A stretch of 64,000 nucleotides of DNA from Sphingomonas sp. SORGH_AS_0879 (GCF_030819175.1 NZ_JAUTBJ010000002.1:72001-136000), one strand, 5' to 3'. Positions 19,434-28,299 are shown, counted from the first letter of the stretch. The notes: generated by a model from the letters alone, not told the origin. Program-made: numbers and translations.

Positions 19434-20645
19434 TTACACCGCCTTGGCCGAGCCCGGCGTGTTGACGCCCATCGACTGGAGGTAACGCTTGATGTTGCGC
19501 GCCGCCTGGCGGAGCCGCTGTTCGTTCTCGACCAGTGCTATGCGGACGAAGCCCTCGCCATTCTCGCCATAACCGACGCCCGGCGCGACCGCGACCTTGG
19601 CCTCGGTCAGCAACTGCTTGGAAAATTCCAGGCTGCCGAGATGCGCCAGCGCCGGGGGCAGCGGCGCCCAGGCGAACATCGACGCCTTGGGGCTGGGAAT
19701 ATCCCACCCCGCCCGGCCGAAGCTCTCGACCAGCACGTCGCGGCGCTTGTGGTATAGCTGGCGGTTCTTCTCGACAATGTCCTGCGGCCCGTTCAGCGCG
19801 GCGCAGGCCGCCGCCTGGATCGGGGTGAAGGCGCCGTAATCCAGATAGGACTTCACCCGCGTCATCGCCGCGATCAGCTTCTTGTTGCCCACCGCGAAGC
19901 CGATCCGCCAGCCCGCCATCGAATAGGTCTTGGACAGCGAGGTGAACTCGACCGCCACGTCCTTGCCGCCCTTGACCTGAAGGATCGAGGGGGTCGGGTT
20001 GCCGTCATAATAAAGCTCGGAATAGGCGAGGTCGCTGAGAATCCACAGCTCATGCTCCTTCGCGAACGCCACGAGGCGTTCGTAAAAGGCCAGGTCCACC
20101 GTCTCGGCGGTCGGGTTGGACGGATAATTGACCACCAGCACCGAGGGGCGCGGCACGGTGAAGTGCATCGCCCGCTCCAGGCTCTCGAAATAGGCTTCGT
20201 CGGGCGTGGTCGGCACCGCGCGGATCGTCGCCCCCGCGATGATGAAGCCGAAGGTGTGGATCGGATAGGACGGATTCGGCGCCAGGATCACGTCGCCCGG
20301 CGCGGTGATCGCGGTGGCCAGCGACGCCAGACCTTCCTTCGAGCCCATGGTCACGACCACCTCGGTCTCGGGGTCCAGATCGACGCCGAAGCGACGGCCA
20401 TAATAATTGGCCTGGGCGCGGCGCAGGCCCGGAATCCCCTTGGACTGGGAATAGCCATGGGCGTCGGGCTTCTTCGCCACCTCGACCAGCTTGTCGAGGA
20501 CATGGTCCGGCGGCGGCAGGTCGGGATTGCCCATGCCCAAGTCGATGATGTCCTCGCCGCCCGCGCGCGCCGCTGCCCGCATCGCATTGACTTCGGCGAT
20601 GACATAGGGCGGCAGGCGCTTAATGCGGTAGAACTCTTCGGACAT
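19434..20645 (-). CDS. alaC: AlaC-type aminotransferase (glutamate-pyruvate / LL-DAP aminotransferase-like)
   Basis: A 403-residue class I PLP aminotransferase. It begins FYRIKRLPPYVIAEVNAMR, has IIDLGMGNPDLPPP, NYPSNPTAETVD and the PLP lysine in SLSKTYSMAGWRIGF. This start and length match E. coli AlaC and the LL-diaminopimelate-aminotransferase-like group; alanine synthesis from pyruvate is the likeliest role. The start codon at 20645 is preceded on its own strand by GAGGGACCC, which lies in one arm of a 7-bp inverted repeat (20646-20673). It is divergent from phaC. Confidence 0.88.
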   Translation of the reverse strand: MSEEFYRIKRLPPYVIAEVNAMRAAARAGGEDIIDLGMGNPDLPPPDHVLDKLVEVAKKPDAHGYSQSKGIPGLRRAQANYYGRRFGVDLDPETEVVVTMGSKEGLASLATAITAPGDVILAPNPSYPIHTFGFIIAGATIRAVPTTPDEAYFESLERAMHFTVPRPSVLVVNYPSNPTAETVDLAFYERLVAFAKEHELWILSDLAYSELYYDGNPTPSILQVKGGKDVAVEFTSLSKTYSMAGWRIGFAVGNKKLIAAMTRVKSYLDYGAFTPIQAAACAALNGPQDIVEKNRQLYHKRRDVLVESFGRAGWDIPSPKASMFAWAPLPPALAHLGSLEFSKQLLTEAKVAVAPGVGYGENGEGFVRIALVENEQRLRQAARNIKRYLQSMGVNTPGSAKAV

Positions 20646-20673
20646 GGGTCCCTCGTTGAAACAATTGGGACCC
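20646..20673 (-). promoter_or_regulatory. Leader hairpin overlapping the alaC ribosome binding site
   Basis: Perfect 7-bp arms GGGTCCC (20646-20652) and GGGACCC (20667-20673) with a 14-base loop, directly against the alaC ATG. The probable Shine-Dalgarno GAGGGA overlaps the arm next to the start, so folding would hide it. It could also be a DNA operator. Confidence 0.4.
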
Positions 20674-20764
20674 GATGCTTAGCGCCTTTCGTTCAACAAC
20701 GCGACCCGACATGACGGCGCAATATCCTGACGCTAGGATGGCTCCAAACGAACGAGAGGATGCG

Positions 20765-22480
20765 ATGACGGCCGCCCCCGCGACAGCCCCCACCCTTCCC
20801 ACGCTGGAAGAGTTGCAACACTGGACCTGGGTGATGGGCCGGGCGCAGCAGATGATGATGGAGGCCGCGCTGTCGCCCCCGCCGGAAGGCGTGCCGGTGG
20901 TGCAGGGCTTCAACGACCCCGCCACGATGACGCGGGTCCGCGATTTCTGGTCCGATTCGATGGCGCTGTGGCAGCGCTTCGTCGACCCCGCCGCCGAGCC
21001 GAGCGTGGCCCCCAAGCCCGATCGCCGGTTCAAGGCCGAGCAGTGGCAGTCGCCGCTCTTCGACTGGATCCGGCAAAGCTATCAGGTGATCTCCGACCAT
21101 ATGCTGCGCGGCGTCGATGCGCTGGAGGGGGTGGAGCCGCGACAGAAGGAGCAGATCCGCTTCGCCGCGCAGGCCTTTGTCGATGCGATGAGCCCGACCA
21201 ACTTCCCCGCGACCAACCCGGAGGTGCTCGACACGATCGTCGAGACGCGCGGCGAGAATCTGTTGAAGGGTTTGCAGAACATGCTCGCCGATCTGGGGCG
21301 CGGGCAACTGACGCACAGCGATTCGCGCGCGTTCGAGGTCGGGCGCAATCTCGCCGCGACGCCTGGCAAAGTCGTCAAGCGGACCGACCTGTACGAACTG
21401 ATCCACTATACCCCGACCACCAAACAGGTGGCGGCGGTGCCGATCCTGATCTTCCCGCCCTGGATCAACCGCTTCTACATCCTCGACCTTTCCCCTGAGA
21501 AGAGCCTGATCAAATGGCTGGTCGATCAGGGGTTCAGCGTCTTCATGGTGTCGTGGAAGTCCGCCGACGCCAGCATGAAGGACGTGATCTGGGACGATTA
21601 CGTCACCGCGCAGGTCGATGCGGTCGACACGGTGCGCGCGTTGCTGGACGTCGAGTCGGTTCACACCGTCGGTTACTGCGTGGCGGGCACGACGCTGGCC
21701 GCGACCCTGGCCTATCTCTCCGCCAAAGGAGAGGCGGCGAAGGTCGCCAGCGCCACCTTCTTCACCGCCCAGGTCGATTTCTCCAAGGCGGGCGAGCTGC
21801 TCCACTTCGTCGATGACGAGCAGTTGAAGCTGATCGGTACGCTGTCCCCTGAGGGTTATCTCGACGGGCGCTATCTGGCGATGACCTTCAACCTGTTGCG
21901 CGGGCGCGACCTGATCTGGAACTACGTCACCAACAACTATCTGCTGGGGCGCGATTATGTGCCGTTCGACCTGCTCCACTGGAATGGCGACGTCACCAAC
22001 CTGCCCGCCAAATGGCATCTCAGCTATCTGACCGACCTGTACCGCGACAATCGGCTGATGACCCCCGGCGCGATGGCGGTGGCGGGCGTACCGCTCGACC
22101 TGACCAAAGTGGCGACCCCCGCCTATGTCCAGGCGGGGCGCGAGGATCATATCGCCCCAGCCGAAAGCGTGTGGAAGATCACCGAGGCCTTTACCGGCCC
22201 CCTTCGCTTCGTGCTGGCGGGATCGGGGCATATCGCTGGTGTGGTGAACCCTCCGGCGGCGGGGAAATATCAATATTGGACCAACGACATGCCCGCCGCG
22301 ACGCTGGCCGACTTCGTCGCGGGGGCGAAGGAGACGAAGGGAAGCTGGTGGCCCGACTGGGCGGACTGGTTGCGAACCCGCGACTCCGCGACCGTGTCGG
22401 CGACCGGTGCGCGGATACCGGGCGAAGGTCCGCTCCCCGCGCTCGACGAAGCGCCCGGACGATACGTCAAGCTGCGCTAG
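20765..22480 (+). CDS. phaC: Class I poly(3-hydroxyalkanoate) synthase
   Basis: Polymerises 3-hydroxyacyl-CoA into storage polyester on granules. From the ATG at 20765 (preceded by GAGAGGA at good distance) the protein has 571 residues. The N-terminal PhaC_N region (about 90-260) is followed by an alpha/beta-hydrolase core with the lipase-box-like GYCVAG (nucleophile C305), D461 in GREDHIAP and H489 in GSGHIAGV. Length and single-subunit form indicate class I. No phaA or phaB is adjacent; the phasin gene follows after about 85 bases with its own promoter. Confidence 0.96.
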   Translation: MTAAPATAPTLPTLEELQHWTWVMGRAQQMMMEAALSPPPEGVPVVQGFNDPATMTRVRDFWSDSMALWQRFVDPAAEPSVAPKPDRRFKAEQWQSPLFDWIRQSYQVISDHMLRGVDALEGVEPRQKEQIRFAAQAFVDAMSPTNFPATNPEVLDTIVETRGENLLKGLQNMLADLGRGQLTHSDSRAFEVGRNLAATPGKVVKRTDLYELIHYTPTTKQVAAVPILIFPPWINRFYILDLSPEKSLIKWLVDQGFSVFMVSWKSADASMKDVIWDDYVTAQVDAVDTVRALLDVESVHTVGYCVAGTTLAATLAYLSAKGEAAKVASATFFTAQVDFSKAGELLHFVDDEQLKLIGTLSPEGYLDGRYLAMTFNLLRGRDLIWNYVTNNYLLGRDYVPFDLLHWNGDVTNLPAKWHLSYLTDLYRDNRLMTPGAMAVAGVPLDLTKVATPAYVQAGREDHIAPAESVWKITEAFTGPLRFVLAGSGHIAGVVNPPAAGKYQYWTNDMPAATLADFVAGAKETKGSWWPDWADWLRTRDSATVSATGARIPGEGPLPALDEAPGRYVKLR

Positions 22481-22487
22481 ACGGGAT

Positions 22488-22549
22488 TTGCTGCACCGCA
22501 CAATAGACTTGATTTTCATCATGCGAATCGCTATTGTGCACCGCAACAA
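22488..22549 (+). promoter_or_regulatory. Phasin promoter with two operator-like palindromes
   Basis: A good promoter, TTGATT (22509-22514), 17 bases, TATTGT (22532-22537), gives a short leader. Two 16-base palindromes, TTGCTGCACCGCACAA (22488-22503) and TTGTGCACCGCAACAA (22534-22549), share the core TGCACCGCA. The first matches the reverse complement of the second at 12 of 16 bases; the second overlaps the -10 box. The arrangement suits a repressor such as PhaR, whose known sites in alphaproteobacteria are TGC/GCA-rich; the identity of the protein is inference. Confidence 0.6.
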
Positions 22550-22564
22550 ATCGGGAGAGCGCTC

Positions 22565-23455
22565 TTGGATTCGAAGAAGCAGACCGTTCCTGCGGCCAAG
22601 CCGCGACGGGCGACCAAGCCGGTAGCGGCCAAGACGTTGCCGGGACTCCCCTCCGACCCCATCCCCGCCGCGAAGCCGGCGGTCGCCGCGACCGCCCCGG
22701 CTCCGTCGGTCAGCCCGCCCCTGCCGCCGAAGCAGCCCGAGGCCAAGACGGCACCGGTCGCCGAAAAGCCCATCGTGCCGGTGGCGGCCAAGGGGGTGGA
22801 CGCCGCACCCAAGGTCGAAAAGCCCCAGGCCGTCAGCGCCCCGGCCAAGCCGGTCGCCGCACCGCCTGCGCCCAAGCCCAGGGTGAAAGCCCAGCCCAAG
22901 GCCGTCGAAGCGGCCAAGCCCGCTCCGGCCCCCAGGCCCGAAGCGCCCGCGCCCGAGATTTCTTCCCCGACCGCCGCGGTTTCGGCGGACTCAAAGCCCA
23001 AGGACATCATCATGGACGCCACGAGCACCATCGAAAACGCGACCGCCAAGACCCAGGCCTTTTTCGGCGACGCCCAGGCGCGCACCCAGGCCGCGATGGA
23101 AAAGAGCAGCAAGCTGTTCGAAGACATGGTCGCCTTCAGCAAGGACAATCTGGAAGCGGTCGTCGAATCGTCGAAGATCGCCGCCAAGGGCGCCGAGTCG
23201 CTGGGCCAGGGTGCAGCGGACTATGCCAAGCGCTCGTTCGAAACCGCGACCCAGACGCTGCAAACCCTGTCGGCGGTCAAGTCGCCGACCGAGTTCATGA
23301 AGCTCCAGTCGGACTTCGCCCGTTCGGCCTTCGACTCGATGGTCACCGAGACCTCGCGCTCGACCGAGACGATGATGAAGCTGGCCGGCGAAATCGCCCA
23401 GCCGCTGAGCAACCGCTTCGCGGTCGCGGCCGAGAAGATGAAGACCGTCGCGTAA
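22565..23455 (+). CDS. phaP: Phasin with a long Ala/Pro/Lys-rich N-terminal extension
   Basis: A PHA-granule surface protein of 296 residues. Residues about 145-296 are a helical phasin domain (TQAFFGDAQARTQAAMEKSS, FEDMVAFSKDNLEAVVESSK, LQSDFARSAFDSMVTE). The first about 140 residues are repetitive Ala/Pro/Lys sequence (PAAKPRRATKPVAAKT, APAKPVAAPPAPKP), resembling histone H1-like tails. The start is TTG at 22565 with GGGAGAG at good distance; no ATG exists before the extension. An ATG at codon about 150 begins the phasin domain itself (MDATSTIEN) and might give a short form. A strong terminator follows. Confidence 0.9.
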   Translation: MDSKKQTVPAAKPRRATKPVAAKTLPGLPSDPIPAAKPAVAATAPAPSVSPPLPPKQPEAKTAPVAEKPIVPVAAKGVDAAPKVEKPQAVSAPAKPVAAPPAPKPRVKAQPKAVEAAKPAPAPRPEAPAPEISSPTAAVSADSKPKDIIMDATSTIENATAKTQAFFGDAQARTQAAMEKSSKLFEDMVAFSKDNLEAVVESSKIAAKGAESLGQGAADYAKRSFETATQTLQTLSAVKSPTEFMKLQSDFARSAFDSMVTETSRSTETMMKLAGEIAQPLSNRFAVAAEKMKTVA

Positions 23456-23486
23456 TGCGCTGACGCTTTCCTTCGCGGGAAAAACG

Positions 23487-23516
23487 GGGCGGTCACTGCG
23501 GTGGCCGCCCTTTTTT
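23487..23516 (+). terminator. Rho-independent terminator of the phasin gene
   Basis: Ten-base arms GGGCGGTCAC and GTGGCCGCCC (one G-T pair) around a TGCG loop, followed by TTTTTT. It lies about 30 bases after the phasin stop codon. Confidence 0.9.
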
Positions 23517-23552
23517 GTTGAGCGGGTTCGACGGAGGCATCGCTTGCGGCTT

Positions 23553-23672
23553 GCCCTCCCCCATCCCCTCCCGCCTGCGGGAGGGGAGCGGCAAGATCGG
23601 ACGGTTCGATCCATCCGCGAGTTCGACCCTTGGCACGCCCCTCCCGCAAGCGGGAGGGGATGGGGGAGGGCA
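23553..23672. repeat. R4 dispersed inverted repeat, copy b
   Basis: Arms CCCTCCCCCATCCCCTCCCG and CGGGAGGGGATGGGGGAGGG, each containing its own short hairpin (CTCCCGCCTGCGGGAG; CTCCCGCAAGCGGGAG), flank about 50 bases. It occupies the gap between the phasin terminator and the hypothetical gene at 23737, with both genes on the plus strand. Confidence 0.75.
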
Positions 23673-23736
23673 TGGTGTCTCACCGAGACCGACGTCCCCA
23701 CTGGCATCCCACGCCCGCAAGCCCTATCTTCCCCCC

Positions 23737-24084
23737 ATGTCGTTCTTCGGCCGCTTCTCCCCCGTCCGCGCCATCCGCGACCTGCGTTTCTTCCTGGCGC
23801 AGCGCCAGCCCTATGAACTCGTCTTCCTGATGATCGCGATGGGGATCACGGGCTTCTTCATCTACGCCTTCGCGCGCAACGACTATGTGCCGGTGCCGTA
23901 CAAGCCCGACATCGTCTATGTCGAACAATGGCGCGCCGACCGCACCGATGCGGAGATCAAGGCGCAGCAGAAGATCGACTATGTGAAGAAGAAGGAACGG
24001 CTGGCCGAGGAGAAGGCCGCCAGGGAACAACGTCAGGCCGAGTTCAAGAAGGTCGATGACACGCTGAGCCGGTGGGGCTTCTGA
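23737..24084 (+). CDS. Hypothetical single-pass membrane protein ahead of ribD
   Basis: 115 residues, not recognised by function. A short N-terminal region (SFFGRFSPVRAIRDLRFFLA) is followed by one strong transmembrane helix (ELVFLMIAMGITGFFIYAF, about residues 27-46), then a polar segment (NDYVPVPYKPDIVYVEQW) and a charged, probably coiled-coil tail rich in Lys/Glu/Arg to the end. Its last codons overlap the ribD GTG start, so it is probably the first gene of the riboflavin operon. Whether it has anything to do with riboflavin is unknown. The ATG at 23737 is the natural start; the upstream open frame runs through the R4 repeat. Confidence 0.8.
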   Translation: MSFFGRFSPVRAIRDLRFFLAQRQPYELVFLMIAMGITGFFIYAFARNDYVPVPYKPDIVYVEQWRADRTDAEIKAQQKIDYVKKKERLAEEKAAREQRQAEFKKVDDTLSRWGF

Positions 24085-25040
24085 CCGATCATCGCTGGAT
24101 GGGCGTGGCGCTGGCGCTGGCGGATCGCGGCGTCGGGCGGACCGCGCCCAATCCCAATGTCGGATGCGTGCTGGTCCGGGACAGCCGGGTCGTGGGACGC
24201 GGCTGGACGCAGGCAGGCGGCCGCCCCCATGCCGAGGCGATGGCGCTGGCCGAGGCGGGCGAGGCGGCGCGGGGTTCCACCGCCTATGTCACGCTGGAGC
24301 CTTGCGCGCATGTCTCGCTGCGCGGTCCCGCCTGCACCGACCTGCTGATCGCCGCTGGAGTCGCGGGCATCGTCGCCGCGATGGGCGATCCCGACCCACG
24401 CACCGATGGGATCGGCTTCGCCCGCGCGCGCGCCGCCGGGATCGCGGTCACGGCCGGGGTGCGCGAGGCGGAGGCGCGGGCGATGATCGCGGGTTTCCTG
24501 ACCCGCCGGGCGAAGGGCCGCCCCTTCGTCACGCTGAAGCTCGCCACCTCGCTGGACGGCAAGATCGCCCGGCCCGATGGGACAAGCCGCTGGATCACCG
24601 GCCCGGAGGCGCGCGCACATACCCATCTGGAGCGCAGCCGCCATGAGGCGATCCTGGTCGGGCGCGGCACATTGGAGGCGGACGCCCCCAGGCTCGACGT
24701 CCGCCTGCCGGGCCTGGAGGGCCGAAGCCCCCGCCGCATCCTGCTGTCCCGCACGCCGGAGGCGGGTTGGGACACCATCCCCTCTCCCCACGCCATCGCC
24801 GATCTGGCGGGCGTCGACCGGCTGATGGTCGAGGGGGGGGCGAAGACCGCCTCCGCCTTCCTCGCCGGTGATCTGGTCGACCGGCTGCTCCTCTACCGCG
24901 CGCCGATCCTGATCGGGGAAGGCCGCGCGGCGCTGGGCGATATCGGGCTGGAGATGCTGGCCGATGCGCATGGTCGCTGGACGCTCACCGACTCGCGGAT
25001 GCTTGGCAGCGACCGGTTGGAGGTCTACGAGCGCGACTGA
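24072..25040 (+). CDS. ribD: Bifunctional diaminohydroxyphosphoribosylaminopyrimidine deaminase / reductase
   Basis: Second and third steps of riboflavin synthesis. The N-terminal deaminase (1-145) has APNPNVGCV, the zinc ligands in [11 protein letters not shown] and [12 protein letters not shown], where the two cysteines are one residue further apart than in the common PCSHxGRTPPC form. The C-terminal reductase (150-322) has [31 protein letters not shown], and [11 protein letters not shown]. Start is a GTG at 24072 overlapping the upstream gene; an ATG nine codons in is the alternative. One base separates its stop from the ribE ATG. Confidence 0.94.
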   Translation: MGLLTDHRWMGVALALADRGVGRTAPNPNVGCVLVRDSRVVGRGWTQAGGRPHAEAMALAEAGEAARGSTAYVTLEPCAHVSLRGPACTDLLIAAGVAGIVAAMGDPDPRTDGIGFARARAAGIAVTAGVREAEARAMIAGFLTRRAKGRPFVTLKLATSLDGKIARPDGTSRWITGPEARAHTHLERSRHEAILVGRGTLEADAPRLDVRLPGLEGRSPRRILLSRTPEAGWDTIPSPHAIADLAGVDRLMVEGGAKTASAFLAGDLVDRLLLYRAPILIGEGRAALGDIGLEMLADAHGRWTLTDSRMLGSDRLEVYERD

Positions 25041-25041
25041 T

Positions 25042-25644
25042 ATGTTTACCGGGATCGTCACCGACATCGGCTCCGTCTCCGCCGTGGAAAACCGCGGCGA
25101 CACGCGAGTCGTCATCGCCACCGCCTATGATACGGCCAGCATCGACCTGGGCGCATCGATCGCCTGTTCGGGCGTCTGCCTGACCGTGGTCGAAAAGGGC
25201 CCCGACTGGTTCGCGGTCGATGTCTCCGCCGAGACGATCGGGCGCACCGCCGACCAATGGACGAGCGGCCAGCGCCTGAACCTCGAACGCGCGATGAAGC
25301 TGGGCGACGAGCTGGGCGGGCATATCGTCACCGGCCATGTCGATGGCGTCGGCACCGTCGTCTCGGTCGCGGAGGAAGGCGGGTCGCACCGGGTGTTCGT
25401 AACCGTACCCGCCGACCTCGCCCCCTTCATGGCGACCAAGGGTTCGGTGACGGTCGACGGCGTCTCGCTGACCGTCAACAGCGTCGAGGACCGCGAGGAC
25501 GGCACCGTCATCGGCCTGAACATCATTCCCCACACCGCCGCCGTCACCACCCTGGGCGGCATTGCGGCGGGCCAGCGCGTCAATATCGAGATCGACGTGC
25601 TCGCCCGCTATCTGCAACGCATGGAGCATTATCGTGGCCGCTGA
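25042..25644 (+). CDS. ribE: Riboflavin synthase
   Basis: The final enzyme, dismutating two 6,7-dimethyl-8-ribityllumazine molecules to riboflavin. 200 residues with the two tandem lumazine-binding barrels: [16 protein letters not shown] opens the first and [15 protein letters not shown] the second; [10 protein letters not shown] and VDGVSLTVN are the matching internal repeats. Its end overlaps the ribB start by 11 bases. Some databases call this gene ribC. Confidence 0.95.
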   Translation: MFTGIVTDIGSVSAVENRGDTRVVIATAYDTASIDLGASIACSGVCLTVVEKGPDWFAVDVSAETIGRTADQWTSGQRLNLERAMKLGDELGGHIVTGHVDGVGTVVSVAEEGGSHRVFVTVPADLAPFMATKGSVTVDGVSLTVNSVEDREDGTVIGLNIIPHTAAVTTLGGIAAGQRVNIEIDVLARYLQRMEHYRGR

Positions 25645-26785
25645 TCCGAACGCGCTTTCCGGTCTGCGGCGGGGATTCCTCTCCAGCCCCGAAGAGATCA
25701 TCGACGAGGCGCGCAACGGCCGCATGTTCATCCTGGTCGATGACGAGGATCGCGAGAATGAAGGCGATCTGGTCATCCCGGCGCAGATGGCGACGCCCGA
25801 AAAGGTCAACTTCATGGCGCGGCACGGGCGCGGGCTGATCTGCCTGGCCATGACACGCGAGCGGGTCGACACGCTCGGCCTGCCGCTGATGAGTCCCAAG
25901 AACGGGACGCGGCACGAAACCGCCTTCACCATCTCGATCGAGGCGCGCGAGGGCGTCACCACCGGCATCTCCGCCGCCGACCGCGCGCGGACCATCGCGG
26001 TGGCGATCGACGCAGGCCATGGGGCCGACTCGATCGTGACGCCGGGCCATGTCTTCCCGCTGGTCGCGCGCGACGGCGGCGTGCTGGTGCGGGCGGGCCA
26101 TACCGAGGCGGCGGTCGATGTCGCGCGGCTGGCGGGTCTGAACCCCTCGGGCGTGATCTGCGAGATCATGAACGAGGACGGCACGATGGCGCGGATGGAC
26201 GACCTCGTCTCCTTCGCGCAACTCCATAACCTCAAGATCGGCACGATCCGCGACCTGATCGCCTATCGCCGTCGCTACGACCATCTGGTCGAGTTGCAGT
26301 CCGAGGCGACCTTCGAGAGCGAATGGGGCGGCACCTGGACCGCGCGCGCCTATCGCAACAAGGCGACCGGCACCGAGCAGGTGGCGTTGGTCAAGGGCAG
26401 GCTCGACACCGACCAGCCGGTACTGGTGCGGATGCACGCGCTGTCGCCCTTTGCCGATGTGTTCGGCGAGGCGGGATCGCGCGGGGCCTTGCTCGCCAAG
26501 TCGATGCGGATGATCGCCGAGGAAGGCTCGGGCGTCATCGTCGTGATCAACCGCCCGCGCTCCGACGCCTTCACCACCGCCGTCCGCCTGAAGGCCGGCG
26601 AGGAGGTGCAGATCGATATGGAGGAACTGCGCGATTACGGCGTCGGCGCGATGATCCTGGCCGAGCTGGGCGTGCAGGACATGGTGCTGCTGACCAACAC
26701 GCATCACACGCTGATCGGGCTCGACGGCTATGGCCTGTCGATCGTCGGCGAACGTCGCATTGAAAATTTTGAGGGAGACGCCTGA
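25634..26785 (+). CDS. ribB: 3,4-dihydroxy-2-butanone-4-phosphate synthase with a degenerate GTP cyclohydrolase II domain
   Basis: 383 residues. The N-terminal RibB domain (about 15-215) has [16 protein letters not shown], the Mg/substrate site, plus THR-type residues in GRGLICLAM and the HTEAAVD motif; it makes the four-carbon unit from ribulose 5-phosphate. The C-terminal RibA-like domain keeps the fold and tail ([28 protein letters not shown]) but lacks the three zinc cysteines: the region expected to read C-x10-C-x-C is [22 protein letters not shown] cyclohydrolase II activity is therefore unlikely, and a separate ribA is expected elsewhere. Start is a GTG with GGAG eight bases upstream. 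Confidence 0.92.
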   Translation: MAADPNALSGLRRGFLSSPEEIIDEARNGRMFILVDDEDRENEGDLVIPAQMATPEKVNFMARHGRGLICLAMTRERVDTLGLPLMSPKNGTRHETAFTISIEAREGVTTGISAADRARTIAVAIDAGHGADSIVTPGHVFPLVARDGGVLVRAGHTEAAVDVARLAGLNPSGVICEIMNEDGTMARMDDLVSFAQLHNLKIGTIRDLIAYRRRYDHLVELQSEATFESEWGGTWTARAYRNKATGTEQVALVKGRLDTDQPVLVRMHALSPFADVFGEAGSRGALLAKSMRMIAEEGSGVIVVINRPRSDAFTTAVRLKAGEEVQIDMEELRDYGVGAMILAELGVQDMVLLTNTHHTLIGLDGYGLSIVGERRIENFEGDA

Positions 26786-27204
26786 TGGCGCATGTGTTGA
26801 TCGTCGAGGCGCGCTTCTACGAGCATCTGAACGACCTGCTGCTCGCGGGCGCGCGCGCCGCGATTGAGGAGGCGGGCCACAGCCATGAGACGATCACCGT
26901 CCCCGGCGCACTCGAGATCCCGGGCGCGGTCGCGATGGCGGCGGACACCGGCCGCTATGACGCGTTCGTCGCGATCGGCGTGGTGATCCGGGGCGAAACC
27001 TATCATTTCGAGATCGTCTCGAACGAGAGCGCGCGCGGGCTGATGGCGCTGACCATGGACGGGCTGCCCATCGGCAACGGCATCATCACCACCGAGAACG
27101 AGGCGCAGGCGCTGACCCGTGCCAAGCCCGACGAGAAGAACAAGGGCGGCGAAGCGGCCAAGGCGGCGCTCGCCATGTTGGCGCTCAAGGGCCGGTTCGG
27201 GTGA
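26785..27204 (+). CDS. ribH: 6,7-dimethyl-8-ribityllumazine synthase
   Basis: Condenses the RibB product with the RibD-derived pyrimidine. A 139-residue lumazine synthase: [17 protein letters not shown], the substrate loop [35 protein letters not shown] with the catalytic histidine, and [14 protein letters not shown]. The ATG shares its A with the ribB stop (TGATG). It completes a contiguous ribD-ribE-ribB-ribH set. I see no FMN riboswitch ahead of the operon. Confidence 0.96.
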   Translation: MAHVLIVEARFYEHLNDLLLAGARAAIEEAGHSHETITVPGALEIPGAVAMAADTGRYDAFVAIGVVIRGETYHFEIVSNESARGLMALTMDGLPIGNGIITTENEAQALTRAKPDEKNKGGEAAKAALAMLALKGRFG

Positions 27205-27749
27205 CATCCCCCGTCCTCCAGACCGAGCGGCTGATCCTCCGGGTGCCCTCGGCGGAGGATTTCGAGGCCTGGGCGGCTTTCCATGCCGAGGAGGACACGA
27301 TGCGTTTCCTCGGCGGCGTACAGGCGCGCGGGGCGGCGTGGCGTTATCTCTGCACCATGGTCGGTGCGTGGAGCGTGCGCGGCTTCGCCATGTTCTCGGT
27401 GATCGAGCGCGACACCGGCCGCTGGGTCGGGCGGATCGGCCCCTGGCAGCCGGAAGGCTGGCCGGGGCGCGAGGTGGCCTGGGGCGTGGCGCGCGAATTC
27501 GCCGGACGCGGCTATGCCTATGAGGCGGCGTGCGCGGCGATGGACTATGCGGTCGATGTGCTCGGCTGGGACCATGTGATCCACACCATCGACCCGGAGA
27601 ATTACGGCTCGATCAAGCTGGCGCAGCGGCTGGGCGCGGTGAACGAGGGGCCGGTGAGCCTGCCCGCGCCGCTGGAGAGTTTCCGCGTCGACGCCTGGGG
27701 CCAGAGCGCCGACCAGTGGCGCGCGCGGCGGGGACGCGCTGCGGAATGA
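27201..27749 (+). CDS. GNAT-family N-acetyltransferase, RimJ/RimL type
   Basis: 182 residues of the Acetyltransf_3 subgroup. It begins [20 protein letters not shown], the usual first strand and helix, with acetyl-CoA-binding residues around [20 protein letters not shown] and the C-terminal [16 protein letters not shown]. The substrate is unknown; relatives acetylate ribosomal proteins, amino acids or drugs. The GTG start overlaps the ribH stop by four bases, so it is translated with the riboflavin operon, though a role there is not implied. Confidence 0.87.
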   Translation: MTSPVLQTERLILRVPSAEDFEAWAAFHAEEDTMRFLGGVQARGAAWRYLCTMVGAWSVRGFAMFSVIERDTGRWVGRIGPWQPEGWPGREVAWGVAREFAGRGYAYEAACAAMDYAVDVLGWDHVIHTIDPENYGSIKLAQRLGAVNEGPVSLPAPLESFRVDAWGQSADQWRARRGRAAE

Positions 27750-28168
27750 CCGACATGCCGCCCACCCGCTTTCGCGTCGTCGAGCGGGGTCGGCGGCTGG
27801 AGGTGATCGATACCATGGCGGGCAAGGCGGCGCCTGCGCGTCGGACGGAGGCGCCGCGTCTGGCGGACGGCAAGACGTCGCGTTTCAAGCTGCCCGAAAA
27901 GGTCCGCTTCGATGGCGGCGGGTCCTGGACGACCGATGGCTTCTACGATGCGAAGGGGCCGCGTACCGTGACGCTGGACGCGGGCGCGATGCGGAGGCTG
28001 CGCTATGCCGGGGCGGCAGCGCTGGCACTGGTGATGGTGTGGGCGGCGCTGGGTTTTGCGATTCCGATCGTGTGGGGCGCGCCGATGCTGCTGCTCAACC
28101 CCAAGGTTCGCGAAACGGTGCGGGGGCAGGTGACGACGTTGATCGACGGGCTGGATAGCGGCGGATAA
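27746..28168 (+). CDS. Hypothetical membrane protein at the end of the riboflavin operon
   Basis: 140 residues, no recognised domain. A basic, polar N-terminal 85 residues (TRFRVVERGRRLEVIDTMAG, SRFKLPEKVRFDGG) precedes one long hydrophobic stretch (RYAGAAALALVMVWAALGFA and on to MLLL), enough for one or two helices, then a short tail that may lie on the other side. The ATG overlaps the stop of the acetyltransferase gene. It is the last gene before the R1/R2 repeats, so it closes the operon. Confidence 0.75.
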   Translation: MTDMPPTRFRVVERGRRLEVIDTMAGKAAPARRTEAPRLADGKTSRFKLPEKVRFDGGGSWTTDGFYDAKGPRTVTLDAGAMRRLRYAGAAALALVMVWAALGFAIPIVWGAPMLLLNPKVRETVRGQVTTLIDGLDSGG

Positions 28169-28178
28169 CGCCCCGCCC

Positions 28179-28267
28179 TCCGTTCACGCTGAGCGAAGTC
28201 GAAGCGCACGTTCCGCGATGGCCGCCAGGGTTTCCCTTGGCCTTCGACTTCGCTCAGGCTGAACGGA
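28179..28267. repeat. R1 dispersed inverted repeat, copy d
   Basis: Arms CCGTTCACGCTGAGCGAAG with TCGAAGC (from 28179) and GGCCTTCGACTTCGCTCAGG with CTGAACGG (to 28267), inverted in order relative to copies a-c, with about 30 bases between. It lies directly beside the R2 copy at 28300, between converging genes. Confidence 0.75.
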
Positions 28268-28299
28268 GGTAGGGGGAAAGAAATGCGCTCCCAACGGAC

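Noticed and set aside
23553..23672. CRISPR-like repeat array
   Set aside because: Only two inverted arms, not direct repeats with regular spacers; the same holds for the R1-R3 elements.
23456..24071. FMN riboswitch ahead of the riboflavin operon
   Set aside because: The region holds a terminator and an R4 repeat; no conserved FMN aptamer segments are visible.
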